This document shows, one piece after another, positions 43,002 to 54,400 of a stretch of DNA of 64,000 nt (positions within the stretch are counted from its first letter, which is position 1; the number at the start of each line of letters is the position of its first letter). Location of the stretch: assembly GCA_035495315.1 (NCBI GenBank), contig DATJGF010000173.1, positions 47,103 through 111,102 of the forward strand, read 5' to 3'. A model generated the notes under the pieces. It did not search any database. It had not been told where the DNA came from and saw only the letters and a program-made list of their open reading frames with translations. This stretch comes from DATJGF01 sp035495315. Lineage in GTDB: Bacteria > Verrucomicrobiota > Verrucomicrobiia > Limisphaerales > UBA8199. The translations under genes were made by a program, and so were the position numbers.

Positions 43002-46000
43002 TCAAAACCGTGGGTTGTCAGTTGATGGTAATGCAGTCCTGCGGACACTCGCGCTGGAGATCGATTCAAGCTTGTCAAGTGTCGTGGTCTTTTCGGTCGT
43101 CACTAGTGCGCCCGGCGGGAGTTCACTTTGCTTCCAGAACACCTTTTTGACGATGCGTCGGTCTGTGTAATCGTAACGATATTCGGCCCGCATGGTATCG
43201 TCCTCGACTCCAACAAGGCGGTCTTTGAAATCCCAAGTGCACTTCAGGCCGTCAATAGTGGTCATGTTACCGTTCGCGTCGTAACCATACACACGATTGG
43301 TAATCGCAGATTGCGGATTTGTAATCTGCGACAAGGCATGTGGGCCGGCGGGGTCACCTAATTGGCGGCCGGTTCGGTTCGAGCTACTGAGAGCACCCCC
43401 GTAGCTCATCGCACCGAGGTCGGCGACGGGCAAGCCTTTCTCTTGTTGGGTTATGTCACTGGTTTGAGTCAGCATGTTACCGATGCGATCGTAACGATAG
43501 TTAATCTCGCCGCCGTTAACCGATGCCGGGTTAGGAACATTGTACTGCGCTCGGGTCAGGCGGTAGAGGTCGTCATATACAAAGACCTGGCTGTTGCGGC
43601 GTTTATCGGTCGCACTCACAAGCGAGGTGTCGCGCTGGTCCTGGATCGCCTTGATATTGGAGACGCCGTCGAAGGTGTAACTAAAGTTGATCAACTGGTC
43701 CGACGCATTCGTCGCATGAAACGTCAGCAGTGACGTCAACCGTTGGCGATTGTCGTACGCGTAAGTCGTGCGCACGCCATTGCCATAGTCGATTTGCTGT
43801 TGCTGTGCCGAAGGCGCATACACCAGATTTGAGAGAATGCTCCCGGAGGGACCGCCCACGATGCGGCCCATCAGCCCGCGGTCGTTGTACTCATAACTCA
43901 CTTGATCATTGTCCGGGTAGATCATCGTTGTTACCCGGTCCAATGAGTCATACTGGAATGCCGTCCGATACGAAACCAATGGAAACGACGAACTATTGAG
44001 GTCCTGGACCAATGCGTCCGGCACTCGTTTGATCGACCATTCCACTCGACCTCGCGCATCGTATGACATGTGCTCTTCCCCGCTCGTATCCTGGACGTAA
44101 GCAAGCACGCCCTTGGTGTTGTGAGCTGTCGCCCGAGTGCCGTCCCCGTTGTCCACGGAAACCGCCGGTTGATCGTAAAAGTAGGAAACGTCGGGACCGC
44201 GATGATAGCTGAATTCGGCAGAATTGTCGTCGAGGTAGTCCTCAGTCCGAACGCGATTCACTCCGTCATACGTATAATCAATTTCCTGTGCCTTCGCGTC
44301 GACCGTCTTTCTTAAGTTTGATGCGTCGTCATAGGTGTAAGTAATCGTCCCGCAATCGGGATCCTGCATCGAGGTCTTCCGTTTCAAGCCGTCGTAGAAG
44401 ATGCTTTTGGCGTTACCTTGCGAATCGGTGACTTGAGTCAGGCGATCATTGACGTCATACTTATAGGTCGTGCTCCAGGTCTTGAGATCTCCAGTGGGCG
44501 TCCCATCATCATTAAGATGGGTGAGTTCATCTGTCCGAATCACTCGACCGAGCCCATCGTGATACTGCACGGTCGGTGTATTATAGAACGGGGAAGCCGA
44601 ATCGTTATCATTTTCATCGAAAATGCGCGTAACCAACGGCTCATAAACTGTCCGACTAAAGGTGCCATCCGCGTTCGTATTTGCCGTTGGCCGCAGCATC
44701 GCATCGTAACGCGCTGTTGCCTGATGTGCGTTGTTCAAATCCAGCGTGACGAGTTGCCCCTTGTCATGAAAAGCGCCCCGCCAACCCGGCTCCTCAATGC
44801 TTTCATAATCCAATAAATCGTCCAGCGTCGCGCCTGCTTTCAACGTGAAATACGGATTCAACGTCCGACTGGGCTTTTGACGCGCATTGAACAACACCGC
44901 CCCCGTAACTACGACACGCGGCGCACTGCTACCTGGGGCGGCTTCTGCCTCCTGCCGGGTCATTAATGCGCGTCCTAATCCGTCGGAGAACTGGCGGCTG
45001 ATCAAATACCGATCCCGCTTATTGGAACCCGTCGCATTCGCCGGTTTGTCGAGTTGCCGCGTTTCGATATAATTGACGAGGCCATTTGCCCCGTATGGCA
45101 CGGCCAGCACGTAATTATACTCGAGCGTTGGGTAATCCGCGGTGTCATACGGCTTCACCATGTTCAGCAACCGCGCAAAAGCGTCATAGCCATAGCTCGT
45201 CGTATTGGAGTTGAAATCGGTTGAAGACGTGATGACTCCGAACCCCTGGTCGTACAACGCCTGAAACGCAAGATCGGGGCTTCCGTTGCCGACCTGTACG
45301 TTTTCGGTAACCGGATAGGCGTGAAAATCGCCATCGTAAACGATTGCTCGAGCATGTCCTTGTGAAACATCTACTGCCCCGCCCGGCGCGACGGCTAGCG
45401 GGTCCAGCAGCGTAATCGGATTGCCATAAATATCGTACTTCGTCCGGCTGGATTGAATATACCCGCTTGGGTCCAACGTGTTAAACCACGCGCGCGTCAA
45501 CGTCAGATTGCCGAGGCTGATGACGCCATAATTATTACCGGAGAAAGTTTCATCGTCATAATAGTTCTCCACGCGGGAAAGAACCGTGCCGTTTCCATCG
45601 GCAACCTCGACGCGCGACGGATTACGCAGGAGCCAGGCTTGAGTGTTGATGGCATACTCCGTCGTCATAATTCGCTCATCACCAAACGCCGTACGATCCC
45701 CGTTTACCACAATTCCGTAATCAGCCAATCGCGTCTGGTTACCATAAGTGTCGTAGCCAAACTCCTGTTCCAGGCTCCTGGGTGTCCCCTGCCCTAATTC
45801 CTCGATTTGTGTCAGCTTGCCTACCGGATGGGCATAACTCACATTCGTCCCGTTGGTTCCCACCATCAAAACCACCGGCGGGATTGTCCACGTGGTCACT
45901 GCATCACTAAACACGTTGCCGTCCGCCTGTTCGAGGGTTAGCCGCAGAACCTTGCCCTTCATCGCTTCGTACTCTCGCCCGGTATCGAAATAGGACCGGC

Positions 46001-48395
46001 TGACGAGCGTCGGCGCAGTCCCATCGCCGATATCCAGCTGTTCTACTCGTTCAAACCCACGAAATTGTTTCTCCACTGAATCATAGTAACCGTCATGGTA
46101 CCGGAACTGAGTCACATACGCATGGCCCAACGAGTCCAGATTGCTCACTCCAGCTACCACAGTCACTGTCAGGGGCATCACATTTGTCCAAGGCTGACCC
46201 GCCGCCAGATCGGCCAACGCAAAGTAGGTAGACGGTTTATAGCTAATGAGCGTGACCCGCCCTATGCCATTACTAATCGCCACCAGCGTGTTTGGACTCG
46301 CTCCAATTCCCAGCACCTCGCCCAGATCTACACTTTGTATCTTAGGCACTGAGCTGCCGTCAGCATACATTAGGTCCGTCGTCCCGTTGCCATTAATATC
46401 CGCCCAGCGCACCACCGCATTGACCCCCAGCGTCGTCGGCAAACCCGTGATCACCTTTCGCGCGCTGAAACTGTAATTGCCCAGGTTTAACCAATACCAG
46501 CATTCGGCGGGCGCGGCGCGCTCCACCACAAGGTCGGCCAATCCATCCCCGTTTAGGTCTGTCAGCTTGGCGTGAGCGATCTGCGTATCGTTAAGCGTGT
46601 AATCCGGCAAGAGCATCATTTGAATAGAGGCAAAGTGCCCATACCCCAGCCCCGCTGTCACCATGACCCCAACCGGTAATACACGAGCAACGTCCGACAC
46701 TCGGTCTCCATTGAGATCGGCTATTTGCACCGAGGGATCACTGAAGTCGAACCCGGCATCTTGCTCGACTGTAACACTCGGAGAATACATTTGATCGCCT
46801 AGATTGAACCAAATTCGGTACGCAAAACCCGTCCCACTCGCCACACTCTGCACTACGTCAATGCGCTTATCGAAATCCAGATCTGCCGTGCGCACATCCT
46901 GTTCTCCGAACGGCGAAGGCGGTGCACTATCCAGCACCGACATCATCTGTTGCCCACCCCAAGCCACCCTCCCCAGGTTCGGGAAATAAATCACATCTCC
47001 CAATACCGTCTTATGGACCAGGTCCGCCAGGCCGTCCCCGTCCATGTCTGCCAGATGCGTATCGCTCGCGCTTAGATTATAATTCCACGCCGTCCCATTG
47101 CCCGCATCTACATCGATTCCCGAGTCCCACCTTATCACTCGACCGGAATCGGTCTGCATCTCACCGCGATTCATGTAGCCCTGGTGCGCCCCTCCTCCGA
47201 AATCCGTCTTAAGAAGATCGGGCAAACCGTCACCGTTAAGGTCAACTAGCTCCACCAGCTCGTTATCCATCACCGCCGGTGGTTCATTGCTGCCCCCGAT
47301 GATCAGGCCTGTCGCCGAGGCAATATCGGGTGGCTCAATGGCCGTGTAGCCAAAACTTGAAGACGGCAAATTGCTGACTCCGTCCGCTCCCAAAGGAGTC
47401 ACCTTGGCCAGTAGCGACCAATGCGAATTGGTCCCAGCATAGTTTAAGTACGCAAATTGATATGCTCGATCCAGGTAGTCCGGCTTCCCGTCTCCATCGA
47501 AGTCCCCCTGCAAATGCCCTGCCAGGTTGACCCCCTGCGTACCCACACGAATCGTCTTCAGCCGTTTACCCGTCCTGACTATGAACCCTGCCCGGCAATC
47601 CTCAAACCAATCGGGCCGATCCTCATATTCCAGACTCACAAAATGGTAGCTGCTCCAGGGCGGAGCTCCGGGTCCGTACCGGATTACACTCAGGTACTTC
47701 TGATTCAGGTTGGTTTCGCCCTGAAACGAACTGTAGGTATACAGGATGGCGTTGCCATGGGTATCGACCTCGCGCTCAAGCAGCCAGGAGAACACACTGT
47801 TATTAGTTGCATTCTGGATCCGGCTATTCTCGCTTAGTCCAAATTCCAGCCGTGTCCCGTTGGGCAATGTGCCTTCCCAATGGTCGCCCACTGGCTGATA
47901 CCGGATAAAAGCTCCTTCGTTTTGGCAAAAAAAGTAACCGTTAGTTTGCGGAACCAACTCCTCTTTTAACTCATTGATGAAAGCATCCTGGCGAGGAAAT
48001 CCCACGTCTTGTCCGTACGTGGGAATACCATGGTCAGTACGACGCTGAATACAGGCCATCGGCAAACTCCAGCCATAACCCACCGGTCCGTTTCCTCCGC
48101 CCCCTTCGTAGCTCAAACCTAACGCGGGCGCGTGACCCGCCGTGCCGGGCGGCACTTTGAACCCAATCGCATACTTCGCCGTACCGGTGTTCAAATTAGG
48201 CTGAAATGACTCCCCCAGGCCTTCAATTGAGCCGGGACCTTTCGGCAAGGAAATCGTGTTAGGCGAGACCCCGTTCTTGTCGGCACCCAGAGCACCTGAA
48301 ATAGACCCAAGAATGAGGCCGAGGATGAAGAACTTTACGGCGGTATTGCGGAAATCAACCAGGCCAACAAGCTGGGCAGGGCGGCAGCAATGCAT
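43002..48395 (-). CDS. TcB-like SpvB/FG-GAP/TcdB/RHS shell protein, secreted, lacking the RHS core
   Basis: A ~1797-aa protein. The ATG at 48395 gives a signal (AVKFFILGLILGSISGALG); a TTG at 48449 overlapping the upstream stop would add 18 residues. The order is an SpvB-like domain (GSIEGLGESFQPNLNTGTAKY, GLSYEGGGGNGPVGYGWSLPM), seven FG-GAP calcium repeats (e.g. VDLNGDGLPDLL), a TcdB-type middle (~761-785: FRYHDGYYDSVEKQFRGFERVEQ, close to classical TcdB), then a long row of YD/RHS repeats. It stops after EYRYDYTDRRIVKKV, where RHS proteins normally continue into the last strands, the core and the toxin. Those parts are found in the three downstream genes, so it is the outer half of a split cocoon. 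Confidence 0.9.
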   Translation of the reverse strand: MHCCRPAQLVGLVDFRNTAVKFFILGLILGSISGALGADKNGVSPNTISLPKGPGSIEGLGESFQPNLNTGTAKYAIGFKVPPGTAGHAPALGLSYEGGGGNGPVGYGWSLPMACIQRRTDHGIPTYGQDVGFPRQDAFINELKEELVPQTNGYFFCQNEGAFIRYQPVGDHWEGTLPNGTRLEFGLSENSRIQNATNNSVFSWLLEREVDTHGNAILYTYSSFQGETNLNQKYLSVIRYGPGAPPWSSYHFVSLEYEDRPDWFEDCRAGFIVRTGKRLKTIRVGTQGVNLAGHLQGDFDGDGKPDYLDRAYQFAYLNYAGTNSHWSLLAKVTPLGADGVSNLPSSSFGYTAIEPPDIASATGLIIGGSNEPPAVMDNELVELVDLNGDGLPDLLKTDFGGGAHQGYMNRGEMQTDSGRVIRWDSGIDVDAGNGTAWNYNLSASDTHLADMDGDGLADLVHKTVLGDVIYFPNLGRVAWGGQQMMSVLDSAPPSPFGEQDVRTADLDFDKRIDVVQSVASGTGFAYRIWFNLGDQMYSPSVTVEQDAGFDFSDPSVQIADLNGDRVSDVARVLPVGVMVTAGLGYGHFASIQMMLLPDYTLNDTQIAHAKLTDLNGDGLADLVVERAAPAECWYWLNLGNYSFSARKVITGLPTTLGVNAVVRWADINGNGTTDLMYADGSSVPKIQSVDLGEVLGIGASPNTLVAISNGIGRVTLISYKPSTYFALADLAAGQPWTNVMPLTVTVVAGVSNLDSLGHAYVTQFRYHDGYYDSVEKQFRGFERVEQLDIGDGTAPTLVSRSYFDTGREYEAMKGKVLRLTLEQADGNVFSDAVTTWTIPPVVLMVGTNGTNVSYAHPVGKLTQIEELGQGTPRSLEQEFGYDTYGNQTRLADYGIVVNGDRTAFGDERIMTTEYAINTQAWLLRNPSRVEVADGNGTVLSRVENYYDDETFSGNNYGVISLGNLTLTRAWFNTLDPSGYIQSSRTKYDIYGNPITLLDPLAVAPGGAVDVSQGHARAIVYDGDFHAYPVTENVQVGNGSPDLAFQALYDQGFGVITSSTDFNSNTTSYGYDAFARLLNMVKPYDTADYPTLEYNYVLAVPYGANGLVNYIETRQLDKPANATGSNKRDRYLISRQFSDGLGRALMTRQEAEAAPGSSAPRVVVTGAVLFNARQKPSRTLNPYFTLKAGATLDDLLDYESIEEPGWRGAFHDKGQLVTLDLNNAHQATARYDAMLRPTANTNADGTFSRTVYEPLVTRIFDENDNDSASPFYNTPTVQYHDGLGRVIRTDELTHLNDDGTPTGDLKTWSTTYKYDVNDRLTQVTDSQGNAKSIFYDGLKRKTSMQDPDCGTITYTYDDASNLRKTVDAKAQEIDYTYDGVNRVRTEDYLDDNSAEFSYHRGPDVSYFYDQPAVSVDNGDGTRATAHNTKGVLAYVQDTSGEEHMSYDARGRVEWSIKRVPDALVQDLNSSSFPLVSYRTAFQYDSLDRVTTMIYPDNDQVSYEYNDRGLMGRIVGGPSGSILSNLVYAPSAQQQQIDYGNGVRTTYAYDNRQRLTSLLTFHATNASDQLINFSYTFDGVSNIKAIQDQRDTSLVSATDKRRNSQVFVYDDLYRLTRAQYNVPNPASVNGGEINYRYDRIGNMLTQTSDITQQEKGLPVADLGAMSYGGALSSSNRTGRQLGDPAGPHALSQITNPQSAITNRVYGYDANGNMTTIDGLKCTWDFKDRLVGVEDDTMRAEYRYDYTDRRIVKKVFWKQSELPPGALVTTEKTTTLDKLESISSASVRRTALPSTDNPRF

Positions 48396-48445
48396 TCGGG
48401 GCCTGTTCGGCTCCTTTTGCGCATCCCTGTTTTGACATGCTGCAT

Positions 48446-51400
48446 TCAAATCCCCGAAAACGCGTAGGTCTGGAAGAAAATCTTGATATCGGTGACGCCA
48501 TTGCCGTCACGCTGCCCATTGACAAGTGAACCATTAATAAAGCGCTGAATGGCCTCGTTGCGATCGCTCAGCAGGCTGCCCGCAGGAATGATCAGCAACC
48601 ATCGAGTGTTCCAAACAGAACGTCCGATTAGACGTGTGTCCGTAACCACATCGGCGACATTAAACGTTCCGCTATCCGGATGTGCCGGAAAATCCGCGTA
48701 TCGTCGGATATCCCCCAATTCCTCGGCCAAACTGTCGGTGGGCATCCAGCCCGGCGCCGAAACTGAATTTGGACTCAAGGGGAAAGGCACAGGTAAAATC
48801 TGGTCCAGAATCTTCCACTGCCGAATGTCGCCGACATTAATCGACGGTGAACGCATCACGTCCTCACCCACAGGGATGAGATATACCCTGGGCGTATTGG
48901 CCAGGCTCAGATTGTTATAATTGGCAAACCACACGCCGACACTTCGTATCTTGGTCGCGTAATGGCTCGAGGAATAATTGTTATCGCCGCCAACCAGCGG
49001 CCAACCGAAAAGGTTATACCCAAAATTGATCGAAGTCGAAAATGGTATCACTATCGCCGGCTCAACCGGCAACTGCGGTTGAAATGGGATACAAAAACGT
49101 TTGAATTCCTGCACATTCAGCAAATTATCGACAACATTCCGCGAGAGGGTGTCTCGCCATACCTTGTTGCCCGCCGAACCGGATTGAATCCGGAACAGTT
49201 CGAATCGTATAGAGAAGCGCCCCGTCTCAGTCTGCGGATTATTGAATCCAAGTTGTCCTTTGAGCACCAACGTCCAGTCCAGATTCATCCGCGCCATCGG
49301 ATCGGCCAAACCCGCGTCGCCTGACGCTGGCCCGGTCTGAGGTTGACCATTCTCTATCAGACCCAGTGAACGCGAGCGAATGATGCTCGTCATGAAGTCC
49401 GCTCCGGGCCCGCGTGGGTCACCTTTCTTGAGGTTTGTCTCGTAATCGTAGGCCCGAGCAGCCAGGTACACATACATCGCTGCAAGATCAAATTGAGCAC
49501 GATACTTCTGCAGCGCATCGTTCCGGAAAATTCGGAACGCCATGTCCTTGTAGCGATACGACTGGATCTGCGTCGCCGTTTGTTGCCGGAAGCGCAAACG
49601 GTCCTCCAACAGGCGTTCCCCTTTAGCCAGGGCCGCTTGGTACCGCCCCGCCGCCTGTTGCAAGGTTTCTTCTTCCGTAAAGAGCTCCAACCGCAGCGCC
49701 GACTCCTGCCGCACCAGCACCTGCAGCTGATCGAGGTCCGTCGCCAACTCCACCCGGTTCCTGTCCGAAGTCAGATCGATTTGTTCCTGCAATGACACGA
49801 TCTCTTTGTCTTGTTGACTCCGCAATTGATCCAGCTGTTGCTGGAAAGCCAATTCATCAAATTCATGAGCACCGAGCGCCGCCTCCAACCTGATCGCCCC
49901 GCGCACCACGGCGAACGCATCGATGGAGAAGCCTTCCTCTTTCGGCAGAGCTTCCGCGGTAGCTTCGCCAATCGTCAGGATCGCTTTTGAGATGCCCAGG
50001 TAGTCATTCTCCGTTTGCTTGGCCTGCAGAATATCATCATTAAGTGAGATTTGCTTATCCTCATTCTGCATCATGATCTGCAATTGCTCGGCATTCACGC
50101 CGGTTTTGAGCTTGATGAGGGCGCTAAAATCTTCGATTTGAGCAACTAAATTGTTGTAGTCCGTTAACGCTTTCTGAAAACGTCCGTAGGTCTGCAGCAG
50201 GTCGGACCGCGCCATTTGTATCTCCCCGGGTGCCTGTCGCGGACCACTGACCCAACTGGCCGGTTTGACTAGACCCAGCACCTGGGTCGAGAGCGAGAAG
50301 GGCACTTTGTTGCTGGTGGTAATGAGCTGTCCACTCGGTGCGATCGTGTTTTCCGTGATGGTGATCGTAAAGGTCTGGGTCGGCGGCGATGTATCGCCAA
50401 CCAGTTGCGTCGTATCAACATAATCGAAATGATAGATGTCAGGTCCATTGTACCCTGTCGGATACGCGCCCGTCGGCCCTATATCATCCGGGTAAGGATA
50501 GCCAAACACTTCGATTAGCCGACTGTTGAAGTCTGCTTCCGAGTCCGTGACAGTCTGTTGGAACTTGGCAATGTCATCGGCTTGTTGTCGCAGCAGTTGA
50601 GTCGATTTGTTCGCTCGGTTAAATACCGAAATCGCATTGTTCATCGCAATCACGGCTCGATCGTAAATCTGCTCGAAATGTGTTTTGCCCTGCGCAATGA
50701 GATTTGGGTCGATGTCGAATGGCACGACATTCTTCGCCAGGCCAAGCGGGTTTAAACCGGCGTCGGCCGTGTCCAACTTCGCCTGAACATCGTTGAAAGC
50801 CGACACAATATTGCCCAGCTCTGAAACCGTTGTGCGATCGATCTTCTGCACTCCGGTGTGGGTAGGGTCAGGGTCCTGATCCGGCAACAGCGCGTTACCG
50901 GCAACCCAATCAAAATAAGCTCCCTGCCCCACCCGGCTACCCCACTCAGCCAGGCCCCAGGCGCGATTAGTATTCGAATCCTGATAACCTTGCCACTGCC
51001 CGGCGGGATCCTCCACGTACGCATTCCGGTAAGTCAGGCTGACGATTTCAGCTCCTGCCTGCGCTCGCGCCGCCGCCGCCACGGCAAATTTGCGTTCGTC
51101 AAAATAATCCACCGAAACGCCTAAACCGCCTACAATCACTTCTTCCGACCTGGGAACCCAGGTGAAATTCGGATTCCGCAGCAGATGATAATATCCTTTA
51201 ATCGCACTCAGATAATGGCCCCAGGCGTCGCCATGCCCTTGCGGATAGAGCAGTGCCGCATCTGCCTCACTGATCGTGCCGGCGACATCGCCGTTTTGGT
51301 TGCGGATATTATAGTTGAGCGCATACGCTACTTCTCCTCCATCCAGACTCTTGGTGAAATTCCAGACCAGACGATTGAACACAGGCTGGTTCTTTGTCCC

Positions 51401-54400
51401 TGGTGGCTTCGAGTCATCCCGCCCCCTAAGCAGATCCAATTCCTCCTCCATTAACGTCGCGGTCTGGTTCATGAAACAGTGAATGGAAGTAGCCATCGGC
51501 CCATAGACTGTGTCATCGGTCCCAAATGCGATCGTCGGGTCCGCCGCATCGGCATAGGCTTCATTCCCCAGTAACATGTAAAGATCCGCCAATCGACCGG
51601 CGGCCAGTAGCAACGCGTCGTTGGCCGGCCCATAATTAACGGCCGGCAGGCCGTCGATGCTGAGGCTCTCGCCCCGACGCAAAACGGTTTCATAAATCTG
51701 AATCAAACCCATTTGATTGGCCGCGTTCTGATCTAATGGCACATCGCCCATGTAGGGCTTGCCGGCCTGGCTGATCATGCTGACAATAGTATTTACCTGG
51801 CCGCTATTGGTATACGATTGTACTCGCTGTTCAAACGGCCCTATCGCGTTGACCACACGCTTGATCCAACCCTCCGCCAACATCGGAGTAGTCCAGTCAC
51901 TCCACCCTTGCGTGTTGGATGCCGTCGTGCAGAGCGGGGAACTTGCGGGCCGATAACGACAGATGAAATAGTTGTCGCTCAACGTAAACAAACCTGCCCC
52001 TTGAATCGTTATGTCCAATGCTCCCTGCCCGCTGCTGGGCGTCGGTGTGAAGAGATTCCATTGATCCGGCGGGGTGCTCGGTGGCCCGTTATTGGGCGGC
52101 AATGTTCGCCATTCGAAAATGTAAGAGTCGGCTTGGCCGCCAAAATCACCACTGTGCCGCAGCGTCAGCTTTTCATCGAAGGGGTTGTCTGAATTAATTA
52201 CCTCGATTTGACCTTGATAACTGGGACAACTCACCTGGATCACAGAAAGGCTAATCGGCGCAGCGGGAGGACTTAAATTCGGGTTATTGCCGAAAGCTAA
52301 TGTCACAAAACCCGGCCCCTGAGCCCCACCGGCCGTCAGCGCCATACTATCAAAACCAGTTGACGTTGGCGGCACCTCCGTGACATTTGCCGTAAGCAGT
52401 GCCAGCGCATTGACCGCCGATCGAAACGAAGCATCCGTGCTTAGATTCAGTAATGTGGTTAGTTCTCGCGCTGTAATCACGTTCAGCAACAAGTAGTACT
52501 GTCCAAGCGGCGGCTGAATAAATTGCCCCTTGAATTTCAATTTGTGAGTCGAACCGTTGTAATAAAAACGGCTGCGCAATTGCGGGGGCAGGTCGGGGAA
52601 GTAATTAACTCCGTTCTGTAAAATGGTTTTCGCGTCCGCCGGCAACTGGGCAAGGTCGGTCTGATATTCCCTGGTAGGATCGATGAGTTTGATGCTCGGG
52701 CCGTGGCCCACGGCAATCGATTGCTGGTAAACAATTTCGGCGCTGCTCTGCAGGCTGATATCCGGCAACCCATTCTTTGGCGACACCAGTGTCTCTCCTA
52801 CATGCAATACCGGCGCGTTGCTCGGCCAATTCACTGTGTAAGTGATGTCCGTCGGGATACCTGGCGTTCCGCCGGGCCGTCGATCCAGCCAGGGCGTACA
52901 AGTCCCCGCTGGCGGATTTGTGTTCGGGAAGAAAAAGCTCAGTTGCGCCGGATAAAAATAGTGCATCACAATCTGCGCCGGGCCCCCATTGTCGCCGGCG
53001 GCACGCGCCCAGAACCCAAGCTTTCGGTCCTGCCAATACGGACCGGATACACCCACCGAGGCCGGGCAAAGCTGAAGAATGCTCAGAGGGAACGGCGGTT
53101 GAATCAACGTTCCGGCGGTCCCGGAATAATTGAAGAAGTAAGGTGCCTCCTCGGCAACGACTTTGTATACGATGTATTTCCACTGCAGAGCGGCAGCCGG
53201 ATCGCGATACTTCAGTAAGCAGTACGGCAGCGAGGTCGCCGCCGAGCCTAAATCATCGCGCAGCGCGAACACTGCCTGCCCCTGGCCACCATCAGTAATG
53301 AGGGCGTGCTCATCGTTCGGGTTAAAACCCGGCAGGCTTGGATTATTCTGATAATACAGGCGATAGTTCTGATGAGTCGCCGGATCGATTGGTCCTCCAC
53401 CCCTTAAACTGGCAATTACGAGATGTGGAGAGCTTCCCGGCCAGCCGGCCACGTAGCGCTTCACAAATGAAGGCCATTGCACGTTTTGGTTGAGAGTTGA
53501 CCACCAAACCTCCAGCAACCCTGTGTTTACTGCAAAGATCTGCTGCGTCTGAAACTCCGCTGGATCCGCAGCATTCCCGTCGTAGATTTCCCAATCGTAG
53601 CGATTGCCCTCCGGCGCGTAAATGTACCCCGGCCGCGGTCCCTGATGGTTGGGTTCCACAATCTCCTGCCCGATCGTTGCGCCAAACGTCTGGTTCGTGC
53701 CGGAGGGAAAGAGAATCGGATCGTTGTGTAAAACCGAGCGCACCACCTGGAAACTCACATCGTTGGAAGAATCATATTTTAAAAGCGAAAGCCCGGCTGC
53801 TATCGTCGAAAAAGCTCCATTGAGAATCGGAGTGGCATGTCCAGTCGGTTCCTGGAACGGCATCAACGTAGCCACAAGCCCGGCCGGGATTTTAACATCA
53901 GGCCCAAGAACGTTCCCGACACCCCGCACATATAGCTGGTACTTCGCCGGGTCGGTTGGCCAGTCCGCGGTATAATGGTGCAGCTCGTACGGCCACGCTA
54001 CATTCTTCAGGCTGCGGCTCATCCAATACACCTCGATGTCTGAAGGATTCGTGGTCTTCCGGATGGCCCAGAGCGACCCAAATTGGCTCGAGGCTTGGTT
54101 CGCATGTTGATAAAGGAATTGACTCCCGCCACTACCTAATCCAGACGTCGCGATCGGCGGCACAGCGCTTGGCGCCGGTGTAAACGGAGTAAGCTGAAAA
54201 CCAATGTTAGCAAGTGTCGGCGGACCATCCGGGATCAGGTTCGAGCGCAGTTCCACAATTTCGATCCCAATGAATGCCCCGTTTTCGCGATATTCGAGCA
54301 GAATGAGACCCGTTTTATCCTTCGCGTACAGAGTCCCCGCTGGAGTCCTGATGAAATACGGAGTCGTGGTGTCTAAAGGCAGCTGCGTGTTCCAATGGAA

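Noticed and set aside
43002..43078. Possible frameshift joining the RHS shell to cassette 1
   Set aside because: Cassette 1 begins with its own signal peptide and start codon 145 bp away, and cassettes 2 and 3 do the same, so a split design fits better than an error.
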